DNA of 64,000 nucleotides from Clostridium sp. D33t1_170424_F3. Lineage in GTDB: Bacteria; Bacillota; Clostridia; Oscillospirales; Acutalibacteraceae. Positions 30,910 through 39,281 of this stretch are shown here, piece by piece. The first letter of the stretch is position 1. Each line of letters starts with the position of its first letter. Below the pieces are notes generated by a model, which was not told the origin of the DNA, did not search any database, and saw nothing but the letters and a program-made list of their open reading frames with translations. The position numbers and the translations under genes were made by a program. The stretch spans positions 1-64,000 of the forward strand of contig NZ_JADPEG010000017.1 of assembly GCF_015667585.1 (NCBI RefSeq), in the 5' to 3' direction.

Positions 30910-31419
30910 TTAATGTGTGGAACCCTCCGCAGCGGCTTGCAGCGTTTCTCCGGCCAGGCGGTAAGTTGTCCAGTCGCTCATGGGAACAGCGCCCATTGTG
31001 TGATAAAAGTCGATGCTGGGTTGGTTCCAGTCCAGGCAGCACCACTCCAAACGTCCGCAGCCGCGCTCCACGGCGATGGCTGCCAGCTTTTGCAGCAGCG
31101 CCTTGCCGACGCCCAGCCCGCGCTTGTCCGGCTGCACAAAGAGGTCTTCCAAATAGAGGCCGGCACGTCCTAAAAAGGTGGAGAAATTGTGGAAGAACAG
31201 GGCGAATCCGGCCGGTTCCCCGGCGTATTCTGCGATAAGCACCTCCGCCTTGTGTTTTTCAAACAACCATTCCTTCAGAAGTGCTTCCGTTGCGACTACC
31301 TGATCGCTCATCTTTTCATATTCCGCCAGGCCTTTGATAAACCAAAATATGACGGGGATGTCCGCTTCCTCCGCGCAGCGCAGGACCAGAGCGGAATCGT
31401 GTGATTGTTGTTTGTCCAT
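30910..31419 (-). CDS. GNAT-family N-acetyltransferase
   Basis: A 169-residue GNAT enzyme with the full acetyl-CoA fold: LRCAEEADIPVIFWFIKGLAEYEK, GFALFFHNFSTFLGRAGLYLEDLFVQPDKRGLGVGKALLQKLA (motif A with RGLGVG), then WNQPSIDFYHTMGAV. This pattern is that of the diamine (spermidine/spermine-type) N-acetyltransferase-like group. ATG at 31419 has AAGGAAG twelve bases upstream. Probably monocistronic or led by the small Cys protein upstream. Confidence 0.88.
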   Translation of the reverse strand: MDKQQSHDSALVLRCAEEADIPVIFWFIKGLAEYEKMSDQVVATEALLKEWLFEKHKAEVLIAEYAGEPAGFALFFHNFSTFLGRAGLYLEDLFVQPDKRGLGVGKALLQKLAAIAVERGCGRLEWCCLDWNQPSIDFYHTMGAVPMSDWTTYRLAGETLQAAAEGSTH

Positions 31420-31445
31420 ATGGAACGCTTCCTTTCCTGACAAAA

Positions 31446-31486
31446 AGTAAGGCCGACTGCAGAGTTTGTTCTTCTGCAGCAGCCTT
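31446..31486 (-). terminator. Terminator of the small Cys-rich gene
   Basis: CTGCAGA (31457-31463) and TCTGCAG (31473-31479) with outer AAGGC/GCCTT form the stem; on the minus strand it ends ACTTTTTG. Confidence 0.7.
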
Positions 31487-31492
31487 TTGTGT

Positions 31493-31711
31493 TTACAGTT
31501 TAAAATCGTCCGGGTCGTACGCGCGCAGGGGAGGCAGATTTTGCGGCGTGCGCTTCAACGGGTCGTAGGAGAAGCTGCGGCATTCGCCCTCCGGAGTCCG
31601 ATACTTGCCCAGCTGGCAGACACAGGCGCCGTCAAAATCGGAGCTGTGCACACAGTATTCGCACCGCACTTCTATATCCTTGCGGAAAAACTTTTTGATC
31701 ATTCCCTTCAA
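31493..31711 (-). CDS. Small Cys-containing hypothetical protein
   Basis: A 72-residue protein, MKGMIKKFFRKDIEVRCEYCVHSSDFDGACVCQLGKYRTPEGECRSFSYDPLKRTPQNLPPLRAYDPDDFKL. Five Cys (CEYC, CVC, C) in the first 45 residues point to a zinc- or cluster-binding fold; the basic start and Pro-rich end are typical of a family found across Clostridia without known function. TTG at 31711 is chosen over the ATG at 31702, because AAAGGA lies at a workable distance. Confidence 0.65.
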   Translation of the reverse strand: MKGMIKKFFRKDIEVRCEYCVHSSDFDGACVCQLGKYRTPEGECRSFSYDPLKRTPQNLPPLRAYDPDDFKL

Positions 31712-31906
31712 GTCAGCTTCTGTCCTTTCTTTGTTGTAAATCTTTCTTATGTGATTATAGCAGAGGCGTTTTCAAAACGCCATACCTTGGAGCAATTTCA
31801 GAAAATAAGATCGGCCGTTCAGCAGTCCGGGAAGCCTGTAGCATCGTTGTTGTTCTTGCCGCAGTCTTTCAAATCTTCTTTGTTGTCCTTGATCACGAAT
31901 ATCAAT

Positions 31907-32974
31907 CTATAATACGTTTCCGTGCGCCGGTACGGAGTCTTTCCGCGTTTGAAAGAGAAGCAGGACGCAAAGCGCCAGGATAGCGATTGCGGCGGGTACA
32001 GAGCCGGCCAGCGACGCGTGCAGTGGCGCGCTGGTATTGCTGAAGACCGAGACGCTTGCCGGGAACAACTGGCAAAGCCCAAAGGTGATGCTTCCCGCGA
32101 GAAGACCGTGGAGCAGGCGAAACAGCATGAAGCGGGGCAGGCCGATCGGGATGCCGGAGATGGAAGAAAGAATCTGGAAATGCACGCAGATACCGCCCCA
32201 GCCGATGGCAAAGGAAAAGATCCACAGGGGAAATTGCAGGCTGGCGGCGTCGCTGCATCCACCGGTTACCTCCAGCAGAACGGAAAGGAAGCCGGAGGCA
32301 CAGGGATCGGTGACAAAAATGCGCAGTAATGCGAGCAGGACCGCAAACAGCACGACAAAGCAACACATGGAAAGCATGGAGCGCGCCGCATCCGATGCGG
32401 AGCAGATCAATGCCTCCGCCGCGCCCATGCGGCTTCCGCCGCTCCTTTTTGCGGAGAAATCCCGCTTGACGCCGATACTGCACAAAACACCCAGGAGAAG
32501 AGAGGCCAGCAACTGGGAAACGAGCAGGATAATCCCGGCTTCCGTGCTGCGCAGCAGGCTCGCGCCGACGACGCTCAGGACAAACGCCGGACCTGCGTTG
32601 ACACAGAAGCAGAGCATGCGCGCCGCCTGCTCCGGCGTGATTTCCCCTTCCTGGCAGAGGGCGGCGATGGCGCGCGCGCCGACGGGATAGCCGCCCACCA
32701 TGCTCATCACGATGGCTGCCGCCGTGCATCCCGGCAGCCCGAACAAAAGCTGGCAGGGTTTTGCTGTCAGCCGCCCGATGGAAGCTGCAAGGCCGGATTT
32801 CACCACAAAGACGGAGAGCGCCATAAAGGGGAACAGGGAGGGGATCAGAATATCGATGCAGGTACCGATGCCTTTTTTGGCGCCGGCGGCGGCCTGAGAG
32901 GGATAAAACAGCAGCAGAGCGGCCACGCACAGGACGCCCAGTGGCAGGAAAAGGCGCAGCAAGCGTTTCTTCAC
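31907..32974 (-). CDS. ylbJ: Sporulation integral membrane protein YlbJ
   Basis: A 355-residue membrane protein with eight or more hydrophobic segments and two nucleoside-recognition/Gate repeats (LIPSLFPFMALSVFVVKSGLA, MSMVGGYPVGARAIAALCQEGEITPEQAARMLCFCVNAGPAFVLSVVG; late half with LLEVTGGCSDAA and FSFAIGWGGICVHFQ). YlbJ is made in the mother cell under SigE and is needed for cortex formation in B. subtilis. GTG at 32974 follows AAAGGATG. It is divergent from yqfC, another SigE gene; in Bacillus ylbJ instead follows rsmD-coaD. Confidence 0.92.
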   Translation of the reverse strand: MKKRLLRLFLPLGVLCVAALLLFYPSQAAAGAKKGIGTCIDILIPSLFPFMALSVFVVKSGLAASIGRLTAKPCQLLFGLPGCTAAAIVMSMVGGYPVGARAIAALCQEGEITPEQAARMLCFCVNAGPAFVLSVVGASLLRSTEAGIILLVSQLLASLLLGVLCSIGVKRDFSAKRSGGSRMGAAEALICSASDAARSMLSMCCFVVLFAVLLALLRIFVTDPCASGFLSVLLEVTGGCSDAASLQFPLWIFSFAIGWGGICVHFQILSSISGIPIGLPRFMLFRLLHGLLAGSITFGLCQLFPASVSVFSNTSAPLHASLAGSVPAAIAILALCVLLLFQTRKDSVPAHGNVL

Positions 32975-33057
32975 GGAAATCCATCCTTTCAAGGGAAATG
33001 AGAAACAGTCCGACTGTTTTTCTTTCGTTCTACCGCATATATATTATCGGTGGGCAG

Positions 33058-33087
33058 GTATTATTTGTTTTCCTGTCTGCATACCCT
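33058..33087 (+). promoter_or_regulatory. Possible SigE-type promoter of yqfC
   Basis: GTATTAT (33058-33064) and CATACCCT (33080-33087), 15 bases apart, resemble SigE boxes. This rests on weak matches and on yqfC being SigE-dependent in Bacillus. Confidence 0.3.
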
Positions 33088-33124
33088 TGTTAAGTAATCA
33101 ATGAGGAACTTGAGGTGAGTCGGA

Positions 33125-33385
33125 TTGGCGGAAAAAAATTCGGAGAGACGATTATCTCGCAGACTCAACAGCATGCAGATGCCCACCCATATGGAGATCA
33201 ACGGAAACCGTGAGGTGATTATGGAGGGTTGCCGCGGCGTGCTGGAATATGATACCGATGTGGTGCGCATCCGTACCAACCGCATGACGGTTCGCTTCAC
33301 CGGGCGCAGCCTGGTCATCAAATGCCTGACGGTGGATTCCCTGGTGGTGGAGGGGTTTATCACAGGAATCGAATTCCTGCCATAG
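33125..33385 (+). CDS. yqfC: Sporulation protein YqfC
   Basis: An 86-residue protein of the YabP/YqfC family: MPTHMEINGNREVIMEGCRGVLEYDTDVVRIRTNRMTVRFTGRSLVIKCLTVDSLVVEGFITGIEFLP. It is almost always paired with yqfD. The exact molecular role in spore formation is unknown. TTG at 33125 is used, with GAGGTGAG upstream. Confidence 0.9.
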   Translation: MAEKNSERRLSRRLNSMQMPTHMEINGNREVIMEGCRGVLEYDTDVVRIRTNRMTVRFTGRSLVIKCLTVDSLVVEGFITGIEFLP

Positions 33386-33421
33386 AGCCGGGACGGAGAA
33401 AAAACGGGGAGGTCTGCAAAA

Positions 33422-34597
33422 ATGTATCTATTACGGATCCTGCGCTGGATCATGGGCTATGTGCGGTTTACCATCAGCGGTTCGCCGGAGCGGTTTTTGA
33501 ATCAGTGCGCCCGATGCGGTGTCAGCCTGTGGGATATCCGGAAGGCGGACGGGTTCAGCGCCTGCATTGCCGCGGGCAGATACCGCGACCTTCTGAGCTG
33601 CACATTCAAATCGAAGACGGTACTGCGCATCAGGGAACGGCATGGCCTGCCGTTCCGCGCATCGTTCCTGCGCAAGCGCAGGGGGCTTGTGGCGGGAGCT
33701 GTGCTGGCGTTCATTTTGATGCAGTTTTTTTCCCTGCACATCTGGAGCATCGACGTCGCGGGCAATACGACCATTCCGACGGAACAGATCGAAGCGGGCA
33801 TCTATGAGATGGGCCTGAAACCCGGCGTCTGGAAGAAGGACGTGGACCCGCAGCTGTTGCAGCAGCAGATCATGGCGGCGTTTCCGCAGATCAGCTGGCT
33901 TTCCGTCAACACGGCGGGATGTACCGTCACCGTGCAGCTGCAGGAGCGCGTGGCAAAGCCGGACATCGACGGGCGCAATCAAATCTGCAATGTGACGGCA
34001 AAAACCACCGGTCAGATCATCTATATGGACGTCTATTCCGGTACGCCGGAGGTCAAGGAAGGCGATGCGGTTGTTGCAGGGCAGCTGCTCATCAACGCCG
34101 TGGTGGAAGATACCAACGGCGGCAGCACGCTCAAACATGCGGCGGGAAAGATCGTTGCCGCGACAACCCGTTCGTTTGCGGCGGAAACGCCGATGGCCAA
34201 AGAAGTTGCGGAGCCGACGGGGCATGTGGTTATCCGCCGCAGCGCCACGCTCTTTGGAGTCCGCCTGCCGTTGAGCTTTGCTGGAAAGCCGGATGGCGTC
34301 TACCGGCTGGACACGGAACAGGTAAAAATCCGGCTGATGAACGCGCTCCTGCCGGTCTCCCTTTACACCGAAACCTGGACGGAAGAAAACCGGCGCATTG
34401 TGCCGGTGACGCAGGAAGAAGCCCTCTCCAACGCCAGGCGGGATGTTGCGCGCCAGCAGAAAGAACAGATGGGGGATGCGAAGATCACGGCGGAACGGGA
34501 GCAGTTCCGCGTACAGGACGGCAAGCTGCTTTACACCGTGGAGGTGGACTGCGAGGAGGAGATCGGCGTCGAGACAGAACTTTTTTTGCAATCATGA
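33422..34597 (+). CDS. yqfD: Sporulation protein YqfD
   Basis: A 391-residue protein with one transmembrane segment (GLVAGAVLAFILMQFFSLHIW, about residues 87-107) between a cytoplasmic N-terminal domain (FLNQCARCGVSLWDI) and a large outer domain (DVAGNTTIPTEQIEAGIYEMGLKPGVWKKDVD, MDVYSGTPEVKEGDAVVAGQLLI). It is required for normal spore development in Bacillus. It follows yqfC by 36 bases. Confidence 0.92.
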   Translation: MYLLRILRWIMGYVRFTISGSPERFLNQCARCGVSLWDIRKADGFSACIAAGRYRDLLSCTFKSKTVLRIRERHGLPFRASFLRKRRGLVAGAVLAFILMQFFSLHIWSIDVAGNTTIPTEQIEAGIYEMGLKPGVWKKDVDPQLLQQQIMAAFPQISWLSVNTAGCTVTVQLQERVAKPDIDGRNQICNVTAKTTGQIIYMDVYSGTPEVKEGDAVVAGQLLINAVVEDTNGGSTLKHAAGKIVAATTRSFAAETPMAKEVAEPTGHVVIRRSATLFGVRLPLSFAGKPDGVYRLDTEQVKIRLMNALLPVSLYTETWTEENRRIVPVTQEEALSNARRDVARQQKEQMGDAKITAEREQFRVQDGKLLYTVEVDCEEEIGVETELFLQS

Positions 34598-34625
34598 TTT
34601 TTTTATGAATTTTGCGGTCAAATTA

Positions 34626-34654
34626 ATGACGAACGTTTTTTTGTATGCTATAAT
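34626..34654 (+). promoter_or_regulatory. SigA-type promoter of phoH
   Basis: ATGACG (34626-34631) and TATAAT (34649-34654) with 17 bases between, lying after the yqfD stop. It would let phoH-era be expressed during growth, apart from the sporulation genes. Confidence 0.5.
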
Positions 34655-34725
34655 TGTTACAATCTGAATGGATGGCGCGGATGTCCCGGCAGGGCAATTT
34701 TTACTGCGCCTATGGAGCGAAAAGG

Positions 34726-35685
34726 ATGTTTGAACAAAGAATTAATATAGACCGTATGGAGCAGGCCGTGGCGCTTTTCGGCAGCTTCGATGAAAATATC
34801 AAACTGATCGAGCACGAGTACGCGGTCGGCGTCATCGGGCGCGGTTCGGAAATCAAGGTGAACGGCGAGCCGGAGAATGTGGCGAAGGCCGTCCGGGTGA
34901 TTGAAAGCCTGCTGTCCCTGATCAACCGCGGAGAGGCGCTGAGCGAACAGAATGTGCGCTACTGTATTTCTCTGGTCAACGAGGGCACGGAGGAAAAGAT
35001 CGAGACACTGGCGGGGGACTGCATCTGCGTGACCTCCAAGGGCAAGCCGGTAAAACCCAAGACGCTGGGACAGAAAAAGTACTGCAACGCCATCAAGAAG
35101 AATACCATCACCATCGGCGTTGGCCCGGCAGGTACCGGAAAAACGTATCTGGCCGTCGCGCTGGCGGTCACGGCGTTCCGGGCGCAGCAGGTAAACCGGA
35201 TCATCTTGACGCGGCCTGCGGTGGAAGCCGGCGAGAAGCTGGGCTTCCTGCCCGGCGACCTGCAGCAGAAGGTGGACCCGTACCTGCGCCCCCTGTACGA
35301 TGCGCTGTTTGACATGCTCGGTGCAGAGACATACCAGAAATATGTGGAGCGCGGCAACATTGAGGTTGCGCCGCTGGCGTATATGCGCGGCAGGACGCTG
35401 GACGACAGTTTTATCATCCTGGACGAGGCGCAGAACACCACGCCGGAGCAGATGAAGATGTTTTTGACCCGCCTCGGCTTTGGTTCCAAAATGGTGATCA
35501 CGGGGGATATCACGCAGATCGACCTGCCGGACGGACGCCATTCCGGTTTGAAGGAGGCCGTCCGGGTGTTGCGTAATATTGAAGATATTGAGCAGGTTAC
35601 CTTTAACGAAAAAGATGTGGTGCGCCACAGGCTGGTGCAGGACATCATTAAAGCATATGAGAAATTTCAGGAAGGCAGGCGTTAA
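34726..35685 (+). CDS. phoH: PhoH-family ATPase
   Basis: A 319-residue PhoH (PhoL-type) protein with an N-terminal KH-like part, Walker A GPAGTGKTYLAVALAV, TRPAVEAGEKLGFLPGDL, Walker B FIILDEAQNTTPEQMKMFLTR and GDITQIDLP. The family is related to superfamily 1 helicases and is linked to ribosome or RNA maintenance through its constant partner ybeY, which follows directly. ATG at 34726 with GGAG eleven bases upstream fits the usual length; an earlier in-frame start at 34654 would add 24 odd residues. Confidence 0.92.
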   Translation: MFEQRINIDRMEQAVALFGSFDENIKLIEHEYAVGVIGRGSEIKVNGEPENVAKAVRVIESLLSLINRGEALSEQNVRYCISLVNEGTEEKIETLAGDCICVTSKGKPVKPKTLGQKKYCNAIKKNTITIGVGPAGTGKTYLAVALAVTAFRAQQVNRIILTRPAVEAGEKLGFLPGDLQQKVDPYLRPLYDALFDMLGAETYQKYVERGNIEVAPLAYMRGRTLDDSFIILDEAQNTTPEQMKMFLTRLGFGSKMVITGDITQIDLPDGRHSGLKEAVRVLRNIEDIEQVTFNEKDVVRHRLVQDIIKAYEKFQEGRR

Positions 35686-35694
35686 TTGAAGAAC

Positions 35695-36204
35695 ATGGAA
35701 AAGGTAAGAGTCGTCATTGACAACAGACAAAAAGAAGTAAAGATCCCAACAGGCCTGCGGATGCTTGTGCGCCGCTGCTGCAATGCGGTGCTGCGGATGG
35801 AAGAATTCAAGGAGCCTGCGGAAATCAGCGTGACGTTTGTGGACAACAAACAGATTCAGGAGCTGAATAAACAGTACCGCGGCAAGGATATGCCCACAGA
35901 TGTGCTTTCTTTCCCGATGGGCGACAACGGCGTGTACGATGAGAACCACGCCACAGGCGCCAAGATTCTGGGCGATATCGTCATTTCGATGGAAAAGGCG
36001 GTGGAGCAGGCGGCGTGTTACGGACACGGGTTGGACCGCGAGGTCGGCTATTTGACGGCGCATTCCATGCTGCATCTGCTCGGCTACGACCATGAGAACG
36101 GCGGCATCGAGCGCGTCCATATGCGCGAAAAGGAAGAGCAGGTTATGACCCAGCTGGGGCTGCCTGCCTCCAGCAGCTATGTTCTGGATGAGGATGAGGA
36201 GTAA
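35695..36204 (+). CDS. ybeY: Endoribonuclease YbeY
   Basis: A 169-residue zinc endoribonuclease acting in 16S rRNA 3' end maturation and ribosome quality control. The metal site is HSMLHLLGYDHE (H-x3-H-x5-H), and SVTFVDNKQIQELNKQYRGKDMPTDVLSFPM is the family pattern. The TTG at 35686 is an alternative start. It lies right after phoH and before dgkA-era, the standard order. Confidence 0.95.
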   Translation: MEKVRVVIDNRQKEVKIPTGLRMLVRRCCNAVLRMEEFKEPAEISVTFVDNKQIQELNKQYRGKDMPTDVLSFPMGDNGVYDENHATGAKILGDIVISMEKAVEQAACYGHGLDREVGYLTAHSMLHLLGYDHENGGIERVHMREKEEQVMTQLGLPASSSYVLDEDEE

Positions 36205-36206
36205 GA

Positions 36207-36692
36207 TTGCGTTTTATTAAAAGCCTGAAATACGCTTTTAGAGGAATCGTCTACTGTATCAATAACGAGCGGAACATGCGGATACATACGGTGGCAGCGC
36301 TGTATGTGTTTGTCTTTTCGCTCTTTTTTGAATTGTCACGGGAGCGGTATGCCCTGTTGTTCATTACCTTTGCGTTGGTGATGATGGCGGAGGTGTTCAA
36401 TACGGTCGCCGAGGAGATTTCCGACTTGATGGCGCCGAGTTTTCATCCCGTGGTGCGTATCGTCAAGGATATGGCGGCCGGCGGGGTTTTGATCTGCGCC
36501 GGCTTTTCCGTGGGCGTCGGCGTTTGCCTTTTTTGGCAGCCCGCCGTTTTCCTCCGGATCTGGCGCTTTTTTGCGGACAACCCCGTGATGCTCGTTCTGC
36601 TGGCGCTGGCAACGGCGCTGGCGCTGATATACATAATCGCCGGACCGATGGGTATCCGCGATTTTTTCAAGAAAAAACATGTGATCAAGTGA
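36207..36692 (+). CDS. dgkA: Diacylglycerol/undecaprenol kinase DgkA
   Basis: A 161-residue membrane kinase: FIKSLKYAFRGIVYCINNERNMRIHTVAA, with VFNTVAEEISDLM and VRIVKDMAAGGVLI holding the Glu and Lys/Asp residues of the active site. In Gram-positives the substrate is undecaprenol. It carries about 30 more C-terminal residues than usual, including a fourth hydrophobic segment (NPVMLVLLALATALALIYIIAGP). TTG start two bases after ybeY, with GAGGAG overlapping the ybeY stop region. Confidence 0.9.
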   Translation: MRFIKSLKYAFRGIVYCINNERNMRIHTVAALYVFVFSLFFELSRERYALLFITFALVMMAEVFNTVAEEISDLMAPSFHPVVRIVKDMAAGGVLICAGFSVGVGVCLFWQPAVFLRIWRFFADNPVMLVLLALATALALIYIIAGPMGIRDFFKKKHVIK

Positions 36693-36705
36693 GAGGGATA
36701 CAATT

Positions 36706-37641
36706 TTGAGCGAATTAAAAAATATTAAGATCCGGACGGATGACAAAACCGCGTTTATTGCGATTGTAGGCCGGCCCAATGTGGGCAAAAGTTCCCTGCT
36801 GAATCGTATGCTGGGGCAGAAGGTAGCGATTGTTTCCAGCAAGCCGCAGACAACCCGCACGCGCATCATGGGCGTTCTGACGGAGGAAGCCGTGCAGCTG
36901 GTCTTTATCGACACGCCCGGTTTGATGAAGCCGCGCAACCGGCTGGGCGATTTTATGGTGCGCTCTGTGTCGGAGTCTGTCTCCGGCGTGGACGCCTGCC
37001 TGCTGGTGGTGGAAGCCGGGCAGCGGATTTCCCCGGCGGATGAAGAGCTGATCAAAAAGTTCCGGTCGATGGACATGCCCGCCGTGCTGGCAATCAACAA
37101 AATCGACCTGCAGCAGGATAAAACCGTCCTGATGGCGCAGATTGCGGCGCTTTCCGCACAATATGATTTTGCGGCGGTGGTGCCGGTTTCCGCTCAGACG
37201 GGCGACGGTATGCGCGAGCTGGTGGACGAGCTGGAGAAGCTCGCCATGCCGGGCGGGCACTTTTTTGACGACGATACCCTGACCGACCAACCGGAACGCG
37301 TGCTGGCGGGCGAGATCGTCCGTGAAAAGCTGCTGCGCCTGCTGGATAAGGAAATTCCGCACGGCGTGGCTGTCGCGGTGGAGCGTATGCGCGAGCAGGA
37401 CAACGGGACGACGGAGATACACGCCACGATTTTCTGCGAGCGGGATTCGCACAAGGGCATCATCATCGGAAAAAACGGTTCCATGCTGAAAAAAGTGGGA
37501 ACATATGCCCGGCAGGATATGGAAGCGTTTTTCGGCTGCAAGATCAATTTGCAGCTTTGGGTCAAGGTAAAGGAGGGCTGGCGCGACAGCGAGGCCGTTT
37601 TGCGCAGCCTTGGCTATGACAGCAACAGCTTTGACGCGTGA
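36706..37641 (+). CDS. era: GTPase Era
   Basis: A 311-residue GTPase that checks 16S rRNA 3' end maturation. G1 is GRPNVGKSS (22-30), G3 DTPG near 69, G4 NKID near 127, and the C-terminal KH domain has GIIIGKNGSMLKKVGTYARQDME. TTG start with GAGAGGG upstream. Last gene of the phoH-ybeY-dgkA-era run. Confidence 0.96.
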   Translation: MSELKNIKIRTDDKTAFIAIVGRPNVGKSSLLNRMLGQKVAIVSSKPQTTRTRIMGVLTEEAVQLVFIDTPGLMKPRNRLGDFMVRSVSESVSGVDACLLVVEAGQRISPADEELIKKFRSMDMPAVLAINKIDLQQDKTVLMAQIAALSAQYDFAAVVPVSAQTGDGMRELVDELEKLAMPGGHFFDDDTLTDQPERVLAGEIVREKLLRLLDKEIPHGVAVAVERMREQDNGTTEIHATIFCERDSHKGIIIGKNGSMLKKVGTYARQDMEAFFGCKINLQLWVKVKEGWRDSEAVLRSLGYDSNSFDA

Positions 37642-37667
37642 GCCGTTCATTCGACTTGAAAAAGCGA

Positions 37668-37788
37668 GGATTTTCCCATTTCATGCTGGCGTTGGGCCGG
37701 AAAATCCGGGCGGTTGGATCAGGCGGCGTTGTTGCTCTGTTATCCTCATTTCCTATCGGAAATTAAAATGTGGATTGAAATAACAGAG
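37668..37788 (+). repeat. Two large hairpins in the era-recO gap
   Basis: GGATTTTCC (37668-37676) pairs with GGAAAATCC (37699-37707). CTCTGTTAT (37735-37743) pairs with ATAACAGAG (37780-37788) and encloses ATTTCC/GGAAAT (37748-37753, 37758-37763). Neither has a U-tract. This may be a structured RNA or the footprint of a small mobile repeat. The second hairpin contains GTGGATTGAAAT at 37770-37781. Confidence 0.45.
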
Positions 37789-37923
37789 GTATATACAGAT
37801 ATTACCGTTCATACCCCCGCGCTCTTTTGCGAATAGTAAAAGGGAACAGATTCCGGAATTGTTTGTATGATGGAACAGAGGAATCGGGCGGACCTTTACA
37901 GGTCGGAAAAGGGGCGAATTGGT

Positions 37924-38091
37924 ATGAATGAACATGACGAGCAGGCGGCGTGGTCCTGTTTTGCACAGACGGGGCGCGTGCAGGATTATTTAATTTACAG
38001 CCAGTGTAAGCAGCAGAACGCCGTGCTGCAGGAGGAACCCGATGGTAATCAATACGGACGGCCTGGTGATTACGGAGCGGCAGGTGGGTGA
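37924..38091 (+). CDS. YqzL-family small protein
   Basis: A 55-residue protein beginning MNEHDEQAAWSCFAQTGRVQDYLIYSQCKQQ. The W-x2-F-x-QTG-x-V-x2-YL pattern is that of YqzL, a tiny protein that in Bacillus lies between era and recO, the same place as here. The start has AAAGGGGC upstream. The C-terminal 17 residues overlap the recO start region by 50 bases in another frame, which makes that part unlike the family. Function unknown. Confidence 0.7.
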   Translation: MNEHDEQAAWSCFAQTGRVQDYLIYSQCKQQNAVLQEEPDGNQYGRPGDYGAAGG

Positions 38092-38803
38092 GAGCGACCG
38101 GCTTGTCACCGTCCTTACCCGGGAAGAAGGCGTGCTGCGCGCCTTTGCACGGAAAGCAAAGCTGCTGAAAAGCAGCAAGCTTTCCGCCACGCAGCTGTTC
38201 TGTTATTCCCGTTTCTCCATTTATAAGGGGCGGGAAAAATATATGATCGACGACGCACAGCCGATTGAGGTCTTCTTCGACTTGCGGCGGGATATCGGGC
38301 GCCTTTCCCTTGCCCAGTATTTCTGTGAGTTGGCCGGCGTGCTCGCTCCGCAGGAGGCCGCGGCGGGGGATTTTTTGCGTCTGCTGCTCAACGCGATGCA
38401 TTTTCTGGCGGCGGATTCCCGCCCGCAGCTGTTGCTGAAGGCCGTTGTGGAGATGCGGATGCTTTCGCTGGCGGGATACATGCCCAATTTGATCTGCTGT
38501 GCGGAATGCGCCTGCTATGAGGCGGAAGAGATGTATTTTCTGCCGCGCAGCGGTAAGCTGCTTTGCGGGAACTGCAACCGGCAGAGTCCCGAGGCTGCGG
38601 TGCGGCTTTCCCCCGGGACGGTTACGGCGCTGCGCCATACGATTTACGCCGAGTTTGAAAAACTGTTCGCCTTTCGGTTGCCGGAAGCGGGACAAAAGGA
38701 GCTGGCGCGCGCCAGCGAGCAGTATGTGCTGCAAACGCTGGAACGCAGCTTCGCCACGCTGGAGTTTTACCGGCAGATGTCCAGTGCAGGCGGACAAGTT
38801 TAA
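38042..38803 (+). CDS. recO: DNA repair protein RecO
   Basis: A 253-residue RecF-pathway protein that anneals single strands and loads RecA. It has an N-terminal OB fold (TDGLVITERQVGESDRLVTVLTREEGVLRAFARKAK) and a C-terminal helical part with a zinc-binding site (CAEC and CGNC). ATG at 38042 lies inside the end of the yqzL-like frame with GGAGGA upstream, suggesting coupled translation. Confidence 0.94.
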   Translation: MVINTDGLVITERQVGESDRLVTVLTREEGVLRAFARKAKLLKSSKLSATQLFCYSRFSIYKGREKYMIDDAQPIEVFFDLRRDIGRLSLAQYFCELAGVLAPQEAAAGDFLRLLLNAMHFLAADSRPQLLLKAVVEMRMLSLAGYMPNLICCAECACYEAEEMYFLPRSGKLLCGNCNRQSPEAAVRLSPGTVTALRHTIYAEFEKLFAFRLPEAGQKELARASEQYVLQTLERSFATLEFYRQMSSAGGQV

Positions 38804-38823
38804 AGGAGATTGACTGTTAAAGA

Positions 38824-39267
38824 ATGATTACATACAAACAAACCCTAGGATTGGACAAAAACCCGGAGGCAAAAAGAATCCGGCAAACGGTTTTTGTGGA
38901 GGAACAGGGCTTTCAAAATGAGTTTGACGAGATTGATCCCATTGCCCGCCACGTGGTGGCGTGGGAGGACGGCAGGCCGGTCGCAACCGGTCGCGTGTTT
39001 CCAAAGGACGGCTCAAAAGAAATCTGGACCATCGGCCGTGTGGCGGTTTTACCGCCGTACCGGGGCAAAGGAATCGGCGCGCTGATTGTGCGTCAGCTGG
39101 AACAGATTGCGCGGGAATGCGGCGCACGGGAATGGATGCTGTCCGCCCAGCTCCGCGCGAAGGGCTTTTATGAAGCTTTGGGTTATACGGCCCACGGAGA
39201 GGTTTATCAGGATGAATTTTGTCCGCATATCGCGATGTGTAAGCGTGCGGACGATGTGACAGATTAA
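38824..39267 (+). CDS. GNAT-family N-acetyltransferase (ElaA/YjcF-like)
   Basis: A 147-residue GNAT protein: AKRIRQTVFVEEQGFQNEFDEIDPIARHVVAWEDGRPVATGRVFP, motif A VAVLPPYRGKGIGALIVRQLE, then GAREWMLSAQLRAKGFYEALGYTAHGEVYQDE. The RxxVFVxEQ start is the mark of the ElaA/YjcF-like group. Substrate unknown. It sits between recO and mutS2. Confidence 0.87.
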   Translation: MITYKQTLGLDKNPEAKRIRQTVFVEEQGFQNEFDEIDPIARHVVAWEDGRPVATGRVFPKDGSKEIWTIGRVAVLPPYRGKGIGALIVRQLEQIARECGAREWMLSAQLRAKGFYEALGYTAHGEVYQDEFCPHIAMCKRADDVTD

Positions 39268-39281
39268 ATGAGGAAAAAGCT

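Noticed and set aside
31922-32329. Plus-strand frame inside ylbJ
   Set aside because: Shadow of the Gate-domain coding sequence; very rich in Lys, Gln and Arg.
37770-37781. GTGGATTGAAAT read as a solitary type I-C CRISPR repeat
   Set aside because: Only the last 12 bases match; the stem part and any periodic partner are missing, so it is kept only as a note in the hairpin finding.
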